From contig JAENYK010000002.1 of the NCBI GenBank assembly GCA_016841825.1, positions 248,001 to 312,000 of the forward strand: a DNA stretch of 64,000 nt. Direction: 5' to 3'. The position numbers and the translations under genes are program-made. This document shows positions 18,484 through 28,261 of this stretch, piece after piece; position 1 is the stretch's first letter; each line of letters starts with the position of its first letter. This DNA comes from Halothermothrix sp. (GTDB lineage: Bacteria; Bacillota; Halanaerobiia; DY22613). The notes beneath the pieces were generated by a model, which saw only the letters and a program-made list of their open reading frames with translations, made no database searches and had not been told where the DNA came from.

Positions 18484-19575
18484 ATGAATAAATTAATACT
18501 ATCATTTATATGTATTACTTTGCTTCTGTGTTCCGGGATTATTTTAGCAGAAGATTCCGGAGTTTCTGAGGATTTAGGTCTGGCTGAATGTATTGAATAT
18601 GCCTTAAAATATCATCCAGATATTGAATCGGCAAAATTTACTCTTTTTGAGGCAGAGACGGAACTAAAACGATTGAAATTAGAGGATCCACGGACTATTG
18701 CTCAGAAAGAGTATGAAGATGCTGAACAAGTTGTTGAACAGGCCAAAGAGAGTCTGCGAGAGGCATGTATGAATCTGGCACTTAATGTTGAAAACAAGTA
18801 TTATCAGATTTTAAAAGAGATTCAAACAGTGAATAATACCAGATTATCTCAGGAGAGGGCAGAGAAGCAGATGGCTATCGTTGAGATCAAATTTGATAAT
18901 GGATTAATTCCGAAGAAAGAATTTGAGACTATGCAGAAGAGTTTGCAGGATGCAAAAAAAGCATACAACCAGGCTCTTTTTGGTCTGGAGACGATGAGGA
19001 TGGAGCTGAATTTAACCATCGGTCGGGATATAGATGTTTTTTTTACGTTAAAAGATAAAGAGTTTGTATTTGAGCCTTTAGAAATCGATCTGGAGACAGT
19101 TACTGAGTTTGCTTTGGAACATAGTAAAGATATTAAATCTTCCAGAGATACGTTGAATCAGGCAAAAGAAGATCTGGAATTGGTCAGACAGACTGAGGCT
19201 TCTGAGTTGGATATTTTGAAAGCTGAACATCAATTAAAGATGGCTGAGATCAGTTTGCAGAGAACCAGACAACAGGTTATTATTCAAATACGCAGCCAGG
19301 TGATGGGTTTTCAATCGAGTAAGGACGAGATTGAAGAGGTTAATCAGGATCTGGAAGAAGCGAGAAATAATCTGCAGGTTTTAAGCCTGAAATACGAAGC
19401 TGGATTGGTCTCATTAAGCCAACTTTTAGAGGGAGAGCAAACTTTGAAAGAGGCGGAGATCGAATGTGTTCAGGTAATTTATGATTACAATCTGGCAAAA
19501 GCTTCTTTTAATCAATCTATTGGAAAGGACTATTCTCTGTATCAATCAATTGTGGAAGAAGGAAGTGATAAGTGA
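18484..19575 (+). CDS. TolC-like outer-membrane efflux protein 1
   Basis: 363 residues with a signal peptide (hydrophobic 5-22, cleavage near LAEDSG) and long amphipathic helices with heptads over most of the length, for example EYEDAEQVVEQAKESL and KYEAGLVSLSQLLEGEQ. GL-x-S/P-x-x-x-x-E/Q repeats like NGLIPKKEFE are typical of outer membrane efflux proteins. It is shorter than TolC (about 470). Such proteins form a trimeric channel through an outer membrane, so their presence implies a diderm envelope. It is the first gene of a six-gene efflux operon and overlaps a second TolC-like gene by one base. AAGGGGG precedes the ATG. Confidence 0.82.
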   Translation: MNKLILSFICITLLLCSGIILAEDSGVSEDLGLAECIEYALKYHPDIESAKFTLFEAETELKRLKLEDPRTIAQKEYEDAEQVVEQAKESLREACMNLALNVENKYYQILKEIQTVNNTRLSQERAEKQMAIVEIKFDNGLIPKKEFETMQKSLQDAKKAYNQALFGLETMRMELNLTIGRDIDVFFTLKDKEFVFEPLEIDLETVTEFALEHSKDIKSSRDTLNQAKEDLELVRQTEASELDILKAEHQLKMAEISLQRTRQQVIIQIRSQVMGFQSSKDEIEEVNQDLEEARNNLQVLSLKYEAGLVSLSQLLEGEQTLKEAEIECVQVIYDYNLAKASFNQSIGKDYSLYQSIVEEGSDK

Positions 19576-20960
19576 TGAAAACCAGGATCTGGTTAATATT
19601 GGCGAGTAGCCTAATAATTATATTGGTAGCAAGTCCGATATTGATGGCGGCAGAGGGCTTGACCTTAAGGGAATGGATTGAACGGGCTTTTGCAGAGAAT
19701 CAGCAGTATCAATTGATTTTGCAGGATCATAAATTGTCACTGGAAGCTTTAAATACTGCAAAGACTGGTGGACCAGGGGAGATATCTTTGACGGTAAATA
19801 GCTTGACAATCGATCAGGATGGTCTACAGGATGATTATGGAATGGGCCTGGGTTATGGGTGGAAGTTTCCGAATGATCTTTCGCTAACAGGTAGCAATCA
19901 ATTGGGTATTAATACTCAGGGTGAAGTTAGTTTAACTGGCGGTGTTGGCTTTGGACTGAATCTGCTGGATTTTTTGAATTCGGAAAAGAATGAAGAAATG
20001 GAACAGAAATATAATGAGGAAAAGATGAGATTATATAAGGCCAAAGCAGCATTAATCAAAGATGTAGTAACAAAGTATTATCAAGTTATTATTGCTCATG
20101 GTGATCTTTTGCAGGTGGAAAAAGATTTACAGATTAAAAAGGAACAGTTGGAGAAACAGAAGATAAAGCTGGATGCTGGTTTGATCTCTCAAAATGATTA
20201 TTATCAGGGTGAGGATCAATTTAAAGAGGCTGAGGCGGAGTTTAAAGAAGCCCGGGACGAGTTGAAGTCAGCCAGAAGAGATTTTGCCTGGATATATGGA
20301 AAAGTGGAGATGGACGAGGGGATAAATAAAGAACTGGATCAATTAATAGAAGGAGATGTTTATCAATTAGCAGCTGTGAAAGTGGAAGATTTTCTGGTCA
20401 ATTGGGATTTGGAGAAGTTGGATGAATATCTGGAGAATATTGTGACTTATCAGGAAGCATTACAGGCTGTGCACTCTGCTGAAAAGGCTTTAGAACAGGT
20501 CAAGAATTCAAATCAATGGGACATATCTCTTTCAGGGAATGTAAATTATGAGATCTCTTCGGAGATTACGTATAGTGCTGCTGTGGGTATCGGTAAAACC
20601 TTATACGATCCAGATTTAGTAAGAGAGATTAAGCAGTCAGAGATCGCACTGAAACGCCAGAGGTTAGACCTTACCGAACAGAAAAATAAGTTGATCTATG
20701 ATCTGGTGAATCAAGTGGAGACTATTGGGGAGTTAAAGACAGATATTGACGAACTATCTATAGATTTAGTGGATGCGAGGACAGAGTTGGCCAGACTTAG
20801 AGAGCAATACGGACAGGGATACATCTCTGATGAACGGATTGCTCAGGCTGAACTCACCGTTCTGGGACGTGAATTTGCTATTGTAGAATTATATCAGCAA
20901 CTAACCACAGCTAAACTAACTCTGGGAGAGTTATTATGTATTGAAAACTATTATAAGTAA
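19575..20960 (+). CDS. TolC-like outer-membrane efflux protein 2
   Basis: 461 residues with a signal peptide (hydrophobic 6-24, ending SPILMAAEG). The body combines beta-rich stretches (about 60-120, ISLTVNSLTID, NWKFP-like aromatic patches) with long coiled-coil helices (EKDLQIKKEQLEKQKIKLDAGLISQNDYYQ, cited in part: KLDAGLISQNDYY). This fits an outer membrane efflux protein with two structural repeats. I chose ATG 19575, overlapping the stop of the previous gene (TGATG), rather than GTG 19572. Having two different TolC-like genes side by side suggests a hetero-oligomer or two alternative outlets for the same pump. It precedes two MacB-like permeases. Confidence 0.8.
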   Translation: MKTRIWLILASSLIIILVASPILMAAEGLTLREWIERAFAENQQYQLILQDHKLSLEALNTAKTGGPGEISLTVNSLTIDQDGLQDDYGMGLGYGWKFPNDLSLTGSNQLGINTQGEVSLTGGVGFGLNLLDFLNSEKNEEMEQKYNEEKMRLYKAKAALIKDVVTKYYQVIIAHGDLLQVEKDLQIKKEQLEKQKIKLDAGLISQNDYYQGEDQFKEAEAEFKEARDELKSARRDFAWIYGKVEMDEGINKELDQLIEGDVYQLAAVKVEDFLVNWDLEKLDEYLENIVTYQEALQAVHSAEKALEQVKNSNQWDISLSGNVNYEISSEITYSAAVGIGKTLYDPDLVREIKQSEIALKRQRLDLTEQKNKLIYDLVNQVETIGELKTDIDELSIDLVDARTELARLREQYGQGYISDERIAQAELTVLGREFAIVELYQQLTTAKLTLGELLCIENYYK

Positions 20961-20985
20961 GCTATAGTTAAGGGAGGTAAGTATA

Positions 20986-22290
20986 TTGAGATTTAGAGAT
21001 AAGATACGCTGGTCACTGCGTCAGATTAGAACGAGAATTTTAGAATCTTTGTTAATCGTTCTGGGTATCGGATTAGGGGTAGCTGTAATCTGCAGTGTTT
21101 TAGGTTTGATGGATTTTTATTCAACATCAACTCAAATGTACACAGATTCTCTATATTTTCGCACTTTGGAGATAATTCCAACGAGCAGAGGGTCTAGTAT
21201 GGAGACAAGGGAGAAGGCGTTGGTTTCATTAGGGCAGTCCGATCAGGAGCCGAAACAGTTGACACTGGAGGATTATTATGCTTTACAGGAGGTCAGATTG
21301 GAAGGTACTCAACATATCTGGAGTGTCAGGAGGTTTGATGAAGCTGTTCAGGAAATAGATGACTATCCTGAGTTTAAAAGTTATGAAGAAGAGCGTCAAT
21401 GGAGAAGAGATAACTATCAGACTGTAATATTAACGACTCCGGACATTTTCGCTGCTACACAATTAAAAGTATTGGATGGAGATGTATTTAGGGAGACTGA
21501 TTTGAGAGAGAGAAATAAAGTGGTTGTTATGGGTAAAGGAGCTGCAGAGAAGCAGTTTGCTGAAGAAGATCCTATTGGTAAAGAGTTAATGCTAAAAGAT
21601 AATTTTTATACAGTTATCGGTGTTGTAGAAACTCAGCTTGACCCGGAGAAGGAGATATATATTCCGAATATTGGCAATGTAGAAGATCTGAATTATGCTA
21701 TCTATATTCCATACTTGAGTTACAATTTCAATAATGACGATCAGGAGGATAATATAGATAGTTTAAATATTTTGGCCAATCCTGAAGAGGAAATTAGTAA
21801 TTATTATGGTCGTTTGCGGGATTATTTGGGGCAAATGTATGGACAGCAACTAACCGTTCAAGGTTATTCTATCTATCAACAGGAGACTGATGATCAAATT
21901 GGTGCACTTCAAAAAGCTATTGGTATCTTTGCCAGTATTTCTCTGTTAATTGCTGCTGTGAATATTTTGAATCTTATGATGGCACGGGTCTTCAGAAGAT
22001 ATAAACATATTGGGGTATCCACAGCTATTGGTGCCAGTCGAAATGATATCTTTAAGCTATTTATTTATGAAGCACTACTACTCGGATTTTTTGGTAGTAT
22101 TATCGGTTTAGGTCTGGCTTTTGGGGCGTTACAGCTGCTGAGCAATTTTATGGGTACTGAGTTAAGTCTATCAGCTATCAAAATTCTAATAGGTATTGGA
22201 ATAGCTTTAGTCACCAGTTTAATCTTTGGTTTATATCCAGCCAGTCAGGCAGCGAAGATTAATCCTGTTGACGCCTTGAGAACAGATTAA
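20986..22290 (+). CDS. MacB/FtsX-like ABC permease 1
   Basis: 434 residues with the MacB topology: one N-terminal membrane segment (about 20-40, LLIVLGIGLGVAVICSVLG), a large periplasmic domain (about 45-305, MacB-PCD type with KVVVMGKGAAEKQFAEEDPIGKELML, cited in part), then three C-terminal segments and the FtsX signature (IGVSTAIGASRNDIFKLFIYEALLLG, cited in part: TAIGASRNDI; ending YPASQAAKINPVDALRTD). There is no ATPase domain; that is encoded separately at 24928. The start is TTG with GGGAGGTAAG upstream. In this type of pump the permease moves substrate from the periplasm out through TolC, without full transmembrane transport. Confidence 0.9.
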   Translation: MRFRDKIRWSLRQIRTRILESLLIVLGIGLGVAVICSVLGLMDFYSTSTQMYTDSLYFRTLEIIPTSRGSSMETREKALVSLGQSDQEPKQLTLEDYYALQEVRLEGTQHIWSVRRFDEAVQEIDDYPEFKSYEEERQWRRDNYQTVILTTPDIFAATQLKVLDGDVFRETDLRERNKVVVMGKGAAEKQFAEEDPIGKELMLKDNFYTVIGVVETQLDPEKEIYIPNIGNVEDLNYAIYIPYLSYNFNNDDQEDNIDSLNILANPEEEISNYYGRLRDYLGQMYGQQLTVQGYSIYQQETDDQIGALQKAIGIFASISLLIAAVNILNLMMARVFRRYKHIGVSTAIGASRNDIFKLFIYEALLLGFFGSIIGLGLAFGALQLLSNFMGTELSLSAIKILIGIGIALVTSLIFGLYPASQAAKINPVDALRTD

Positions 22291-22303
22291 AGGAGGGATG
22301 AAC

Positions 22304-23614
22304 ATGCTCCACGGTTTTATTTTTGCATTTAAAATGATTAAGAAGCGTCCTATGCGGATGTGTTTAACTTTGCTGCAGGTAGGTGCAGGAGTAGCAGCTA
22401 TTGCGATAGTGTTGAGTTTTGTTTTCTCGTTAATGGCTGATACAGATGAAGGGGAGAGTGTAATTTTTACTGTTCAGGCAGGTATGGAAAGAGTTATGAA
22501 TGGTGGAATCCAACGTAGTATTATGTCAGCTTTTACCGATGAGATAGTTGAGGCTTTTCGAGAGGAGAGTCACTATTTAGATTCAATCAGTGTTTTTGTT
22601 TCAAATTATCAGGGAATGGTTCAATATGATGGAATGAGCTATATGTATAATGAACTGTTAGGGGTGAGTCCTGGTTACACTCAGATCGTAAACTTGAGTA
22701 TGCTTGAAGGGAGTTTTTTTACTCAAGCTGATATAGATAGTGATAATAAGGTTCTGGTAATCTCCAAAGAGGCTAATGAGGAACTATTTGGTAAGGAGAG
22801 CGGAGTTGGAAAGGTGATAAATATGGGGCGTGATGCTGATATCCAGAATGCGACTGAAGGTTGGAAGATTATCGGTATCTATTCCAGAGAAGATCAGCCT
22901 AATGCTTATCAAATTTTCCCTCATTTTATTGCACCATATACTCTGGTAACTTATCGTCCTCCGCAAATGGCTGATGAGTCCCAGGAGATACGAGAATTTA
23001 AACCTACGTATCATTCTTTATTGGTGTCCGTAAGGTCTGAGAATGTGGAAGAGTTTAAAAAAGAGATGCAAATGATCTTTTCCCATGAATTTAATCATGA
23101 AGCAGTCGGGAATTCGGGATTTGATATGGAAAAAGCGGATCTGATGTTTCAGGAAAGGACATTTATCGGAGCAGAGCAGCGCCAGGAAGTAGGTAAGTCA
23201 TTTGGTCTGCTTATGGGTTCATTTGCATTTGTGGCAGTGGTAGTCAGTTCTATTGGCATATTGAGTACAATGCTAGTTAGTGTTGTTGAAAGAACAAGAG
23301 AGATAGGTTTGAGGAGAAGTTTGGGGGCATCACGCTGGAACATAGTCGGACAAATATTAGCTGAGTCTATGATGTTGGCGTTTTTGGGTGGACTGTTAGG
23401 GATTGTTTTGGCCTTTATCTTTATTGAACCAATAATTAATGGACTGATCTTAAAAACAATCTTTCAGAATTTGATGGGGGTTTCGGCAGTGGTATCTATA
23501 TATCCGATTTTGATCTCTATGGCGGGAATTTTGTTTGTTGGATTTGTTGCAGGAATTTACCCGGGATTTCAGGCTTCCCGTTTGATGCCAGTAGATGCGT
23601 TGAGAGAGAGCTAA
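22304..23614 (+). CDS. MacB/FtsX-like ABC permease 2
   Basis: 436 residues with the same four-segment MacB/FtsX layout: N-terminal segment at about 18-40, periplasmic domain to about 300, three C-terminal segments, with REIGLRRSLGASRWNIVGQIL (cited in part: LRRSLGASRWN) and a final YPGFQASRLMPVDALRES. I set the start at ATG 22304, six bases after AGGAGGG; the earlier in-frame ATG at 22298 touches that site. It probably pairs with permease 1 as a heterodimer driven by the ATPase at 24928. The periplasmic domain differs clearly from that of permease 1, so the two are not recent duplicates. Confidence 0.9.
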   Translation: MLHGFIFAFKMIKKRPMRMCLTLLQVGAGVAAIAIVLSFVFSLMADTDEGESVIFTVQAGMERVMNGGIQRSIMSAFTDEIVEAFREESHYLDSISVFVSNYQGMVQYDGMSYMYNELLGVSPGYTQIVNLSMLEGSFFTQADIDSDNKVLVISKEANEELFGKESGVGKVINMGRDADIQNATEGWKIIGIYSREDQPNAYQIFPHFIAPYTLVTYRPPQMADESQEIREFKPTYHSLLVSVRSENVEEFKKEMQMIFSHEFNHEAVGNSGFDMEKADLMFQERTFIGAEQRQEVGKSFGLLMGSFAFVAVVVSSIGILSTMLVSVVERTREIGLRRSLGASRWNIVGQILAESMMLAFLGGLLGIVLAFIFIEPIINGLILKTIFQNLMGVSAVVSIYPILISMAGILFVGFVAGIYPGFQASRLMPVDALRES

Positions 23615-23644
23615 GATAACAATATTAATAGGTGGTGATGATTG

Positions 23645-24928
23645 ATGAAAGATGAACCTATCATTCAAGATCGACCAAAGCGAAGGAGAAAAAGTGGTCG
23701 TAATAGGAATTTGAATTTGATAATTTTTGTGGTAGTTTTTCTGGTATTAATCGTAGCGATTCCGTATTATCTCTTTGTACCCAGGGAAGAGACCTTTAAG
23801 CTTCAACAGTATGAGCAGGCTGCAGTCACTGTACGGGATTTTATCAAAAATGTAAGTGCATCTGGCACGGTGGTGGCCAGTGATAAATCGGTTATTAAAA
23901 GTGAGATACCAGGCACAGTAATAGGTATATTCTATCAACCAGGAGAAATAATTTCAAAAGGAGACATTCTGGTTGAATTAGCCTCTGATGAGTTGGAAGA
24001 TGATCTGCAAACAGCTGAATCTGAGTATCAGAAAAAGGTCAAGGAACAGAAACAACTGGTATTAGATCATCAGAGGAATATACAGCAGCTTGATGAAAAT
24101 ACGAAATCTGCAGAAGAGGAATATGAAGCGATTAAAGCGGAATATCCTGTTTGGGAACAGCTTTATCAATTGGGAGAAATCTCGAAATCTCAATTAGAAG
24201 CTGAGAAGAAAAAGGTGGAGCAGGCAGCAAAGAAAATAAACGATTTGCAGGAAAACAGGGTTTATACTATTGATAAATACGAATTAGATCAGGAAGCATT
24301 GGCAGGAATAATTGCCGATTATGAAAGGAATGTAAAAAAATTACAGGAAGATATTGATTCTTGCAAAATTGCAGCAGATATTGATGGAAAGTTAGTTACT
24401 CTTCCGGTAAAGATCGGAGATAGTATTCAGATAGGTAATACAATAGCAGAGGTGATTGATGATACTTCTTTGATTGTTGAAGGCGAAGTTTCCCAAAATG
24501 TGATAGACGCTGTAGAGGTAGGTCAAAAGGTTAACATTAATGCCGGTAGTAATCAGTATATTGGTGAGGTCACCTTTATTGCCGCCATTGCTAATGAATC
24601 TAATATAGCGATAGAAGTGGCTTTTGATCAGGTTCCGGCGGAATTAAGACCTCAGACTTCAGTGGCTCTAGATATTCAGGTTGGTATCTTCGAAGATTGT
24701 CTTGCATTACCGAGGGGACGTTATCTGAGCAGTGGTATGGAGAGATATGTATATCTGATTGATGGAGAGAAGGGAATAAAGACCCAGGTTTCTTTTGGTT
24801 TAATCAATGGGAATTATGTGGAGGTTAAGGCGGGACTTGCTGAGGGTGATATGATAATTAGTGGTTCATATGATAGTTTTATTCATCTAGATGAGATAGA
24901 GATTAATCCGGAAGGGGGAATTGACTAA
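23645..24928 (+). CDS. Periplasmic adaptor (MacA/HlyD-type membrane fusion protein)
   Basis: 427 residues with a basic cytoplasmic N-terminus (RPKRRRKSGR), one membrane anchor (about 25-47), a first half of lipoyl domain (SGTVVASDKSVIKSEIPGTV), a helical hairpin with heptads (about 115-235) and the second lipoyl half (KIAADIDGKLVTLPVKIGDSI, cited in part). A beta-barrel and membrane-proximal domain follow. It links the inner-membrane permeases to the TolC-like channels. The start is ATG 23645, one codon after the in-frame TTG, with GGTGGTGAT upstream. The stop overlaps the ATPase start (TAATG). Confidence 0.9.
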   Translation: MKDEPIIQDRPKRRRKSGRNRNLNLIIFVVVFLVLIVAIPYYLFVPREETFKLQQYEQAAVTVRDFIKNVSASGTVVASDKSVIKSEIPGTVIGIFYQPGEIISKGDILVELASDELEDDLQTAESEYQKKVKEQKQLVLDHQRNIQQLDENTKSAEEEYEAIKAEYPVWEQLYQLGEISKSQLEAEKKKVEQAAKKINDLQENRVYTIDKYELDQEALAGIIADYERNVKKLQEDIDSCKIAADIDGKLVTLPVKIGDSIQIGNTIAEVIDDTSLIVEGEVSQNVIDAVEVGQKVNINAGSNQYIGEVTFIAAIANESNIAIEVAFDQVPAELRPQTSVALDIQVGIFEDCLALPRGRYLSSGMERYVYLIDGEKGIKTQVSFGLINGNYVEVKAGLAEGDMIISGSYDSFIHLDEIEINPEGGID

Positions 24929-25650
24929 TGATTGAACTTAATGGTGTGAGGAAGATTTATGAAATGGGTGAAGTAGAAGTTCAGGCCTTAAAGGGAATAG
25001 ATTTGAAGATTGAAAGAGGAGAGTTTATCTCAATTATGGGACCAAGTGGTTCTGGTAAATCTACTTTGCTGCACATTTTGGGAGGATTAGATATTCCGAC
25101 TGAAGGTGACTATATGTTAGAGGGTGTTGAGATTACGGAGTTAAAGGATCGGGAATTGTCTCGAATTCGGAATCATCATTTTGGTTTCGTATTTCAGAGC
25201 TATAATCTGTTTCCTGAGCTAACTGCTGTAGAGAATGTAATGGTTCCTCTGATGTATGCCCGGATGGCAGGAAAGAAGCGCAAAGAGAAAGCAGTACAGT
25301 TGTTGGAATCTTTAGACCTGGGACATCGGATTAATCATTATCCAAGCCAATTATCTGGTGGTGAACAGCAGAGAGTCGCAGTAGCACGGGCTCTGGCTAA
25401 TGACCCAACCCTGCTGTTGGCTGATGAGCCTACAGGTAATCTGGCCACTCATCAGGGCCAGGAGATCATGAATATCTTCAAACGGTTGAACGAAGAAGGT
25501 GTAACTATCGTTCTGGTTACTCATGACCCGGTGGTGGGTTCTTACGGTAAACGCTTAGTTGGCGTAAAAGATGGTTATCTGGTAATTGATCGGTCAATTG
25601 AGAGTGATACGCTGATCGATATGGCCGAGATTGTCCAGGCGGCGGTATAA
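24928..25650 (+). CDS. ABC ATPase of the MacB-like efflux system (LolD/MacB type)
   Basis: 240 residues with Walker [12 protein letters not shown]-loop [18 protein letters not shown] (family-typical), signature [15 protein letters not shown], Walker [17 protein letters not shown] and VTHDP. The DEPTGNL-x-T/S motif is typical of LolD/MacB/FtsE-type ATPases that drive FtsX-like permeases. It overlaps the adaptor gene and closes the structural part of the operon, giving ATPase + two permeases + adaptor + two outer-membrane factors. A response regulator gene follows 74 bases later. Confidence 0.94.
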   Translation: MIELNGVRKIYEMGEVEVQALKGIDLKIERGEFISIMGPSGSGKSTLLHILGGLDIPTEGDYMLEGVEITELKDRELSRIRNHHFGFVFQSYNLFPELTAVENVMVPLMYARMAGKKRKEKAVQLLESLDLGHRINHYPSQLSGGEQQRVAVARALANDPTLLLADEPTGNLATHQGQEIMNIFKRLNEEGVTIVLVTHDPVVGSYGKRLVGVKDGYLVIDRSIESDTLIDMAEIVQAAV

Positions 25651-25724
25651 GAGGAAACCAACTTAGAAGATAGGGAATAAGCTGATCACAGAAATATTTA
25701 AAACAGCTAAGGGGGATAGGTTAC

Positions 25725-26414
25725 ATGAATAAGAATCTTCTACTGGTAGAAGATGAACCTGGGATTAGAAAGTTGATTTTAATGTATTTAAGAGATGAAA
25801 ATTTTAATGTTTTAGAAGCTGAAGACGGAGAAGAAGCACTCAGGCTTTTCAGAGCCTATCCCATTGATTTTGTTATTTTAGATATTATGCTTCCTCAACT
25901 TGACGGTTTGAAGGTTTGTGAATATATTCGTAATTCCTCAGATGTGCCGATTATTATGCTTACCGCCAAAACTCAGGAAGAGGATAAACTTAGAGGATTT
26001 GAATACGGAACGGATGAGTATGTTACTAAACCGTTCAGTCCTAAAGTGTTAGTTGCCAGGATAAAAGCACTGCTGAACAGGGTTGAAGGAAAAGTCAGTA
26101 AAGGAAATAGCATATTTTCTATAGAAGGCCTGAATGTCAATTATATTACCGGAAAGGTGACAGTTGATAGCATAAATGTGAAGCTAACCCACAAAGAATT
26201 TGATCTGTTGGTTTTTCTGATACGAAATAAAGGAATTATTCTGTCCAGAGATACTATTTTGAACAGTGTGTGGGGATATGATTATTATGGTGACCCACGT
26301 ACTGTTGATACGCATATTAAAAGGCTTAGGGAAAAGCTCCAGACCAGAAGTACCTATATTACAACAATTAGAGGCAGAGGATATAGTTTTGAGGTGTCAG
26401 ATGAAAATTCCTAA
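25725..26414 (+). CDS. OmpR/PhoB-family response regulator
   Basis: 229 residues: receiver domain at 1-118 with the acidic pair EDE, phospho-acceptor in FVILDIMLPQLDG, MLTAK (Thr/Ala switch region) and the conserved lysine in VTKPF; a winged-helix output domain at about 130-225 ending RTVDTHIKRLREKL and TIRGRGYSFE. GGGGGATAGG-type ribosome binding sequence precedes the ATG. It overlaps the histidine kinase gene by 14 bases. Its position suggests that it controls the efflux operon immediately upstream, by inference. Confidence 0.94.
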   Translation: MNKNLLLVEDEPGIRKLILMYLRDENFNVLEAEDGEEALRLFRAYPIDFVILDIMLPQLDGLKVCEYIRNSSDVPIIMLTAKTQEEDKLRGFEYGTDEYVTKPFSPKVLVARIKALLNRVEGKVSKGNSIFSIEGLNVNYITGKVTVDSINVKLTHKEFDLLVFLIRNKGIILSRDTILNSVWGYDYYGDPRTVDTHIKRLREKLQTRSTYITTIRGRGYSFEVSDENS

Positions 26415-27981
26415 AAGTATTACCTTTAAGCTTTTCGTTATTTTGCTGCTGTCTTTTTTTGTTTTGACAAGTATTTTGCTCTATGTTCAGGTATTTGTCG
26501 TCAGCAGGCTCTATTTAACAACAGAATACACTAAGCAGAGAAAAGAATCATTATCTGGACAACTCACAGAACTCAACAGGGAATATCTGAGTCTGCATAA
26601 TAGGAGATATTCGATAAATGTGCAGCGGGGTGGGAAAATTGACGAGAATAAATATTCTGATCTTATTTTAAATAATTCCATTTTGGAGATTTTGGGGAAA
26701 TTTGAAAGAGCTAATCGTGCTTATGTAGTAATTTTAGATGATGATTATCATCTAAAGTATATTACTGAAGAAGGGAGAGCAAGCCTTAGAGACTCTCACT
26801 TGCGCAGTCTGATTCATACTTTGAAAAACGATCTGGTTAAGGGACATCGCAATCTGAGTTTCAGAGTCAGAGGTCTCTTCAATCTGCCTTCTCAATATAT
26901 AGCGGTATCACAGCCCATATACTTAACTAATTATACCGAATGTGAATACATGGTGGCTATTACACCAGAAGTTTATACCGACCAGAACGTCATGGTTTTA
27001 AAAAAATATGTTGTCTACATTTTTCTGGTTGCTGCCTTGTTAACTATTGTTTTATCTGGAATATTGTCTTATCTTGTAACTCGTCCAGTTGTAAAAATAA
27101 ATAAAACAGCGTCCAGAATGATCGAGATGGATTTTAAAGAAAGATGTGATATTCAAACAGATGATGAAATTGGAAATCTGGCTAGAAGTTTGAATTTTCT
27201 CTCTGAGAAACTGGATGCAACTTTACAACAGCTCCAGCAGGCTAATGAAAAGCTGCAAAATGACCTGGATATGCAGAGAGAACTTGATTTGCTCAGGAGA
27301 GATTTCATCGCTGCCGTATCTCATGAGTTCAAAACACCAGTAACTTTGATTAGAGGTTATACCGAAAGTATTAAAGATAAGGTAGCCCGGGAGAATGAGA
27401 GAGAGTTGGTTCTGGATACTATCATTACGGAAGTAGGCAAAATAGATACATTAGTCCAGGATTTGCTTGATCTTTCGAGTATGGAGTCTTCTGGTTATAG
27501 ATTGAAAGAGGGCGAATTCTATATTGATGACCTTCTGCAGAACATTTTTATGAAATATGAACTTTTAATGACAAATAAAAAGGTTAATTTTAAAAATGAT
27601 ATAGGGTATCAGGATACTCTTGTAGAAGGGGATAGTTATAGGATTGAACAGGTTGTTACTAATTTTTTGAATAACGCTGTGGCGAATACCGAGGTAGGGA
27701 GTTCAATTATTTTATTATCCCGAAAAGAAGGAAACCTGGTATATGTTGCTGTTGAAAATGAAGGCAGCCCTATCCCGGATGAAGAGATGAATAGAATCTG
27801 GGAGAAGTTTTATAAAGCAGATAAATCCAGGACGAGAAAATCCACTGGTGGTACGGGTCTGGGATTATCTATCTGTAAAGCTATCTTAGATAATCATGGC
27901 TGTACTTATGGTGTAGAAAATACTAAGTGTGGAGTAAGATTTTATTTTTATCTAAAAGTAGCCTCCGGAGATGTTTCTTGA
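26401..27981 (+). CDS. Membrane-bound sensor histidine kinase
   Basis: 526 residues: membrane segment 1 (about 9-32), extracytoplasmic sensor of about 170 residues, segment 2 (about 205-230), HAMP, then HisKA with AAVSHEFKTPVTLIRGYTES (H is the phosphorylated residue) and a HATPase domain with NFLNNAVANT, the DEEMNRIWEKFYKADKSRTRK stretch (in part) and GGTGLGLSICKAIL. I set the start at ATG 26401, with GAGGTG six bases upstream, inside the end of the regulator gene. The frame is open further upstream, but no ribosome binding site supports a longer protein. It is the partner of the OmpR-type regulator and may sense envelope stress or the pump substrate. Confidence 0.92.
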   Translation: MKIPKSITFKLFVILLLSFFVLTSILLYVQVFVVSRLYLTTEYTKQRKESLSGQLTELNREYLSLHNRRYSINVQRGGKIDENKYSDLILNNSILEILGKFERANRAYVVILDDDYHLKYITEEGRASLRDSHLRSLIHTLKNDLVKGHRNLSFRVRGLFNLPSQYIAVSQPIYLTNYTECEYMVAITPEVYTDQNVMVLKKYVVYIFLVAALLTIVLSGILSYLVTRPVVKINKTASRMIEMDFKERCDIQTDDEIGNLARSLNFLSEKLDATLQQLQQANEKLQNDLDMQRELDLLRRDFIAAVSHEFKTPVTLIRGYTESIKDKVARENERELVLDTIITEVGKIDTLVQDLLDLSSMESSGYRLKEGEFYIDDLLQNIFMKYELLMTNKKVNFKNDIGYQDTLVEGDSYRIEQVVTNFLNNAVANTEVGSSIILLSRKEGNLVYVAVENEGSPIPDEEMNRIWEKFYKADKSRTRKSTGGTGLGLSICKAILDNHGCTYGVENTKCGVRFYFYLKVASGDVS

Positions 27982-28038
27982 GTCGAGAAGTTTTCATCTT
28001 TATAAAGTAACTGTCAATTGGGGGTTACTGAAAAATGT

Positions 28039-28088
28039 AAATAAAAAGAATCAGAGATTTTCCCAAATCTCTGATTCTTTTTATTTAT
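28039..28088 (+). terminator. Very strong intrinsic terminator after the efflux/two-component operon
   Basis: A perfect 22-bp stem (28039-28060 with 28065-28086) around the 4-nt loop TCCC, with a T-rich 3' arm. Confidence 0.9.
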
Positions 28089-28261
28089 AAAGATTCCAAA
28101 CCAATCAATCTTTATTTTCTCTCAAAAGGGCTGGATAATCTTCTCTTTCGCTGGTATTAACCTTTCTATGGAGATTGTCAATAAAATAAATGGTGTTTTG
28201 TAACATGGATGTCACAGAACAATCTTACGATATATTTAAAACATTTGATTGAGGTGACTGT

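Noticed and set aside
26266-26400. Longer N-terminus for the histidine kinase
   Set aside because: The extra 45 codons lie inside the response regulator gene in another frame and have no start signal.
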